A stretch of 64,000 nucleotides of DNA from Cristatella mucedo (taxonomy: Eukaryota; Bryozoa; Phylactolaemata; Cristatellidae), in NCBI GenBank assembly GCA_009760855.2, contig WPIO01000051.1:2843501-2907500 (forward strand). Direction: 5' to 3'. The translations under genes were made by a program, and so were the position numbers. The notes under the pieces are model-generated. The model was not told the DNA's origin and searched no databases. It saw only the letters and a program-made list of their open reading frames with translations. Shown in pieces: positions 23,718 through 64,000 of the stretch; within the stretch, counting starts at the first letter, position 1, and the number at the start of each line of letters is the position of its first letter.

Positions 23718-25959
23718 TACTATATCTTATAAATATACAAGCATCTATAGCAGTTTTTGCAGATGTGCAGCGTAGTTATTTGTAGCTATATATCCAAAGG
23801 GGACAGGGTCAATACAGGCTGAGCATGCATGAAAGTTCATACACGGCCCGGAATTTGCAGATATATATTATCCGAACTCTTCTTGAAGCTGCATAGGGGT
23901 CGCAGATTACCTCGGATTTAAGCTCGCTTCTCGAGACACGATTACGAGTTGCAGTGACGGCTGTAGGCTTGACGGAATCAATTGGACATATCCGAACCTC
24001 TTGCGCCGAGTGCAACAAGAATATACTCATACATGCGGTCACTTCGAAGCATCCTGTGTGCATTCAATTCCGAAGGATAAACCCTTGTTAGAGGAAAGTT
24101 CCGCTGCGTTTATCTCAGAAAGACATACACACGAGATGACAAAACGGGATGAAGGAAATACGCTTGGTTTCACTTCTGCGGTGCGCCGCCTCTGCCCTAA
24201 AGCCGCCGTCCAGGGAGTCCGCTACAGCCCCAGCCTAAAGATCCGAGTCTTAGTCCGTACAATGCAGAGTTAAGGAATCATTAGGAACTTAAGAGTCCGT
24301 GGAATCCAAGAGACAGGCCTAATGGCTGCAGGAAGCCTTGGTCGAGACAGCCCCGCCCCTTCAGCCAGACCTAAGGGGGACTTGAGCCATCCTTCTACTC
24401 TGTCCCTTCGCTCTTTACGACAGTACAGAGTGACAAGATATTCTAGTATACGTCTTTTCGTTTTGCTTTTCTTGCACAGCTTTCACTTATTATTGTTTTG
24501 ATTAACTTTTATTTGTTCTGTCGCTCTGCGGCTGAGGATAGAGTTCACAGTCAACAATTGGTGAGAGCTGCGAAACCAGTCCTGCGGCGGCTGCACTTTA
24601 ATGTATCGAGCTTGTGGCGCCAGCCTTCTCTAATCTTGGACGCTACGTCATGCACAGCCGGTGGGACGAGTCGAGCTGCTCTGCAGAGCAGCTCGCTGAG
24701 AGCACGAGGGAATAACGCAAAAATGGGGTCTCACCGTTGCACCGCTTAACTTAATAGTAGCCTTAAAGTGGACGATTCAACGCAGCCGCCAGTTTTTTCA
24801 CACTGTAAAGGCAGCAGCATGAGCTCGATATGAGCTCCGTGCGATAGCGAGCTAAAGGACTTGAGAGAACTGTCTGCTGTGGGATTAGGACTGACAGCCG
24901 CCATCAAAGGCCAACGACACGGTGAGAGCATGCATGGTCCTAGTCTCACATTAGAACTCACAACTCACTGCTGCGAAAGAAGACCCACCCCCTCTTCCCC
25001 AGCTGCGTCCTCCAGTCCTTCACTACTGTTCAGTCTTCCTGCTCCGTTGGGCGGGTCGATGGATCACGTGACCACCACCTCATCCACTTCGTGCGAATTT
25101 CCGTGCGTCGAGCTTGCCCTCTTCCTGCACACTCTCGCTGCCAACCGAGAACGTCAGTAGAACATAATAACGGTAATCGAAGGGTAAACACTTGTCAGTT
25201 CGTGGACCTGGAGCCTGAGCTCTAGTCGTGGCAACCGGAAGCAGATCTGGTGGCCGCGATACCCGTCGTAGTGCAGGCTGTGCGTGGCGGAGCCAGGAGG
25301 GGGCAATGGCCATTACTCCCCCCCCCCCCCTACATGAGGCAGCAACCTGGGCCGCCCGCTTTCCCTACGCCCCCCCCCTGCGACCGTCAGCAACGACGAA
25401 ATTATGCGTCTTGGTTCCATCCGATGAGCAACCGCTGAGTTCGCGTTGAATAGCATCACAGCGATTTTTTGGTAGAAGAATTTTTCCTCGCGGGTCCACG
25501 CCCGCCTAAAGGAAAGTCTTGCAGGTCTCGCCCTTGCATGAGAAACAACATAATTTTGCAGGTCTTATCCTTACTCCCGCTAGATGAAGATCCTGCGCTG
25601 GCGTTTAGGCAATATAATTCGTCGAAGGACAGCTAACCGGTAATGCAGTGATGCGAAAAAGGCCGGTGGCCGTAGTGGCCACGTGTACATATCGGCTCGA
25701 CGCTTCGAGCTTTACCGCATGGTCCGGAGCAACCGGTCGAAAGTCGTGGGCGTGACTCAGGGCGGCGGCATTTTTTGGCCGCACTGCATTCCACGCCCGA
25801 GGCCGTCTGCTCCGCCCGCTACCGCGACTTAAAGCGAGAAGTGAAGCTGACAGTCTCATACGTTGTATTTTGAACTTTAATAACTTTTTGCCTATGTTTC
25901 CATTTTTATACAGTATCTTATGGAAAATTGACCACTTTTAGAACAGACTGCAGGTTCCA

Positions 25960-26665
25960 AAGATGAACTTAAAAGACGCCTTTTATGACCACTTTCTTGA
26001 GATTGAGTTATCAAGACATCGAGAAGACCTGTGCCAATAATCACTACTAGATGCCAAAAGGAGATGGGAATTGTAGGGAGCTGCAGTTGAACGAAGAATC
26101 CGCGGAGGGCACCAATGCCCGAAGAACTCTCTCAAGATGTTGGTCTCTCGGCAGAGGTTTTCCCGTCTCACAGATCTTGATGCGAAATTTGGTTTCTTGT
26201 TGGAAGTTGAGAAGCTTTTGAAGACACGTGTACAGACCAAACTCCGCCAGCAATGTCAAGATCTCGGGGACATCTATTGTTTAGGCTTTGGTGGAATAGA
26301 GCTGTATAAAGAATTATGTGACTGTAAAATGCTTCCTTAGCCATACGTCACGACGCAACAATAGAGACACCGCTGGAATTCGTGTCTTTCATTGTCAGTT
26401 ATGGAGAAGATGTGCTTCCTAATTTGAGAGTTACCCTGCAAGCTCTTCACACCACAGCTGTATCAGCTGCCAGCTGTGAACTGTCCTGTAGCAAGCTGAA
26501 GATAGTCCTGTCTTATCCGAGAACATAAATGGGGCAAGATCGATTCTCTGATTTAGCCTTGTTAAGCATTGAGAAAGAAACATAGGAAAATATTGACTTT
26601 CAAAGTGTAATGGACCAGTTTGCTGCGTTCAAGGGCAGAAAATTTCGCCTAAGTCAAAGCTGCTA
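25960..26665 (+). pseudogene. hAT-superfamily transposase remnant
   Basis: C-terminal part of an hAT (DUF4371/ZMYM1-like) transposase, clearly dead. Frame 1 (about 26110-26337) gives DLDAKFGFLLEVEKLL and QCQDLGD, then GIELYKEL, resembling the region before the dimerisation domain. It stops with TAG at 26338 and the reading moves to another frame. There VLPNLRVTLQAL, then SAASCELSCSKLKIV, then DLALLSIEKE match the hAT dimerisation motif (YPNL-x-x-ALRILLT, SVASAERSFSKLK-x-I, NLA-x-LSIE). Two further in-frame stops lie at 26526 and 26583. The block ends with MDQFAAFKGRK-like residues at about 26645. No terminal inverted repeats or upstream catalytic region were identified. Confidence 0.8.
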
Positions 26666-26749
26666 TAGCTACATCGTACCGGTACAATACTTTGTACAAC
26701 TTTCTCGATTCGACGTGCCTTCTAGCGTGTTTTTTCGCATTTCTTCTGC

Positions 26750-28235
26750 GGTGGAGCTATTTTGCAGCAATTTTTCACAAGGGAAGGAGCGCCACTGGCA
26801 GCTTTGTCCCCGGGCGCCGGAAGGTCTCACCAGGCCTCTCTCTGGTCATCGGCCGTATGAGCCACTAAGTACGCACGCAGCGCACGAGTGGCTCGGCGTG
26901 CGTCGGCCACGCGCGCGCACTGGTGTCACATTTGGCCGGTGCACGGTGACGGTCTCAGAGCTGCTGCTGCTCTCTCAAACCGGCCGATGCTGCTGCTCAA
27001 CTCGCCGCATCGTCGCGCCGCGACCGCGTTTTATGGCCGGCGCCCGGGCGAGTCGCGGGATGTAAAGGGTGGACTCCGCCGGCGGCCGCTACCGGCCTCC
27101 CCGGTGCGACCCTTGCATTAACAGAAGAGGCTCTCGCCGCGGCGGCCCGGCAGCGGTGTTGGAGTCGCAGTTAGCCTTGATAAGGTACACTCGGTCACCG
27201 GCGACGGTCGGGTTTGAGAGCCTCCACACACACCCCCTAATACTCACTAATTACGGATCCGGGGGAGTCTGGGTCACAGGAAGTGTTGCCGACATATTTA
27301 ACCGTCGCGCTTTAGCAAGACGGCTACCGTGCTCGACTCAAGGCAACCAGTCAACGCGCTCGACGACAGGTATTTGCATTTAGCATTTTATACAGCTAGG
27401 CGGAAGCCACCGTGGATGCCGCCATAGCCGATCGCTGTCTTGCCGCACGGCCGTCGTAACCGGTCGGAACGACCAACATTGATATGCGGGAAACTTCCGG
27501 GCGTGATGGGTAGCCTGGGTGTGTCGTGGCTCACATAAAAGTCGTGTGTGGTAAACGCTTCCGAAAGTTTGTTCAACGGTGGCTGCAGAGCAGCAGACGT
27601 CGTGCTCCGGGTGGGCAGATGGATGACTCGTGAAACAATGTGGCCGGCAAGCTATATATAAATACACGAGACCTCTATGACCCCGACGCGGTCTTATCGG
27701 GGTCATAGAGATTCTAGCTACACCGAATCGGGCAGTGATGGTGAGGAAGTGACGTCGGAATAACTTGAGACTACTGTCCCTGGGATAGATATTCCTGCGC
27801 CGAGCTCCGGTGTAGAGTTGGGAGTTTACTGGGTTAGTTGGCTGGCTGCTGGCACCCCATCTTATTTTGATACCCTGTGTTTCGCGCCGGCCGCGCATTG
27901 CGCTCGCGGTGCTGACCAGAGCCCCTCATCCGCAAAGCCTCAGCCGCCGCTGCTGCCATCGGCGTATTTTTGCTCCGCCCGGTGACTGGCGGCACCCGCA
28001 TGAGCCGGCAGCCGCAACTGTACGAGTCTCTTCTCCCTGTGTTTGTCGGCCGCTGGGCAACAGCCGCTTTGCCGCCCGCCTGGCTTTCATTACCCGACAC
28101 CGGCTGCTGCGATCAAGTCGTCCATCAGTTAGACGTGGTCTACTGACGATAGGGTCCACCACGATAGGGCCTGTCAAAAATGTGTCGGCCAATCGTCTTC
28201 CTTCGATCTGGTTTCAGTGACCTCAGCTCTTGCAG
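26750..28235. promoter_or_regulatory. GC-rich region upstream of RapGEF; candidate promoter
   Basis: The sequence becomes GC- and CpG-rich from about 26800 to the first RapGEF coding exon. A TATA-like box (tatatataaata, 27653-27664) is followed by a 14-bp inverted repeat that would lie at or near the start site. An acceptor (cctcagctcttgcag) ends at 28235, so an upstream non-coding exon is possible. Alternatively the leader is continuous, because an in-frame TGA at 28218 precedes the ATG. The ORFs here (for example 27380-27898 on the minus strand) have no recognised domain. Confidence 0.35.
27673..27710. repeat. Perfect 14-bp inverted repeat
   Basis: Arms ctctatgaccccga (27673-27686) and tcggggtcatagag (27697-27710) are perfect complements around a 10-bp loop. 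They lie about 10 bp after the TATA-like sequence. Confidence 0.9.
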
Positions 28236-28241
28236 GCGTCC

Positions 28242-63712
<35,471 letters not shown>

Positions 63713-64000
63713 GTGCGTTTCGTTCAATGCAGTGCAGGTTGGCAGAGCACGGAAGAATGTTCGCCACCTCTTGCTTGCTGACTGGTAGCCTGCATTGCTG
63801 CATTGCTTGCCACCATGGAGCAGGTTACATTTAAGCTGCTGTTGCCTGTGCCATTTGTGTGTGTGTGTGTTGCCTGTGCCATTGCTCATGCAGAAGTTCT
63901 CCGGCGGAAGTATCTGTCGATGTCCTTGTCTAGTCGTTGTGCAAATTGAGTGGACTCAGAGAAAAATGGTAGGAGAAAGTGAGGGCCAAACCGAAAGAGA
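63713..64000. other. Start of RapGEF intron 8
   Basis: Intronic sequence with a short (GTGT)n run near 63856-63870. No further exon recognised before the window ends. Confidence 0.6.

Larger units (their letters stand above)
22800..25940. other. Mostly unrecognised spacer
   Basis: Contains a SINE A copy at 23525 and an AT microsatellite at 23670. Otherwise only short frames and a short inverted repeat (gctgctctgcagagcagc, 24676-24693). No gene recognised. Confidence 0.4.

Noticed and set aside
27380-27898. 172-codon minus-strand ORF
   Set aside because: No recognisable domain, and it lies in a GC-rich region with long shadows in other frames.

Overview
This is a piece of a repeat-rich animal nuclear genome, probably from a non-model invertebrate. 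Its genes have introns with GT/AG boundaries. The one conserved gene is typical of animals. The rest is mostly decayed LINEs, tRNA-derived SINEs, DNA transposons and microsatellites. I cannot name the species; a flatworm or other lophotrochozoan would fit, but that is a guess. I see no bacterial operons, CRISPR array, virus or listed-agent sequence.

The main gene is the 5' part of a Rap guanine nucleotide exchange factor of the PDZ-GEF type (RAPGEF2/RAPGEF6 family, Drosophila Gef26). It lies on the + strand from 28242 to 63712 and runs off the right edge. I could place eight coding exons (28242-28346, 31027-31181, 47085-47168, 55278-55347, 62043-62384, 62631-62735, 62833-63023, 63595-63712). 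Their phases agree at every junction and give 390 in-frame codons. They encode two cyclic-nucleotide-binding-like domains joined by an acidic/serine-rich linker, as in the long RAPGEF6 form. The REM, PDZ, Ras-association and CDC25 catalytic domains must lie to the right. A TATA-like box at 27653 in a GC-rich stretch is a possible promoter.

The left 28 kb has one plausible gene, an intronless or terminal-exon ORF on the - strand (4615-5205). It encodes an Ala/Gln/Ser-rich protein with about three basic 22-residue repeats. The rest of that side is transposon debris: at least three LINE lineages recognised by their reverse-transcriptase C-terminus, several SINEs, and a broken hAT transposase (25960-26665).

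The RapGEF introns are long (2.7, 15.9, 8.1 and 6.7 kb, then three short ones). Intron 2 holds a 1.7-kb CT satellite with regularly placed GTGG interruptions (33717-35452), a tandem hairpin repeat (36719-36822), LINE fragments and a decayed Tc1/mariner-like transposase (about 45870-46200). The most interesting repeat relationship is that the commonest SINE ends in the same 3' tail as one of the resident LINE families, in the same orientation. This is the arrangement expected when a SINE borrows a LINE's retrotransposition machinery. I did not find a convincing new defence, toxin or biosynthetic system.
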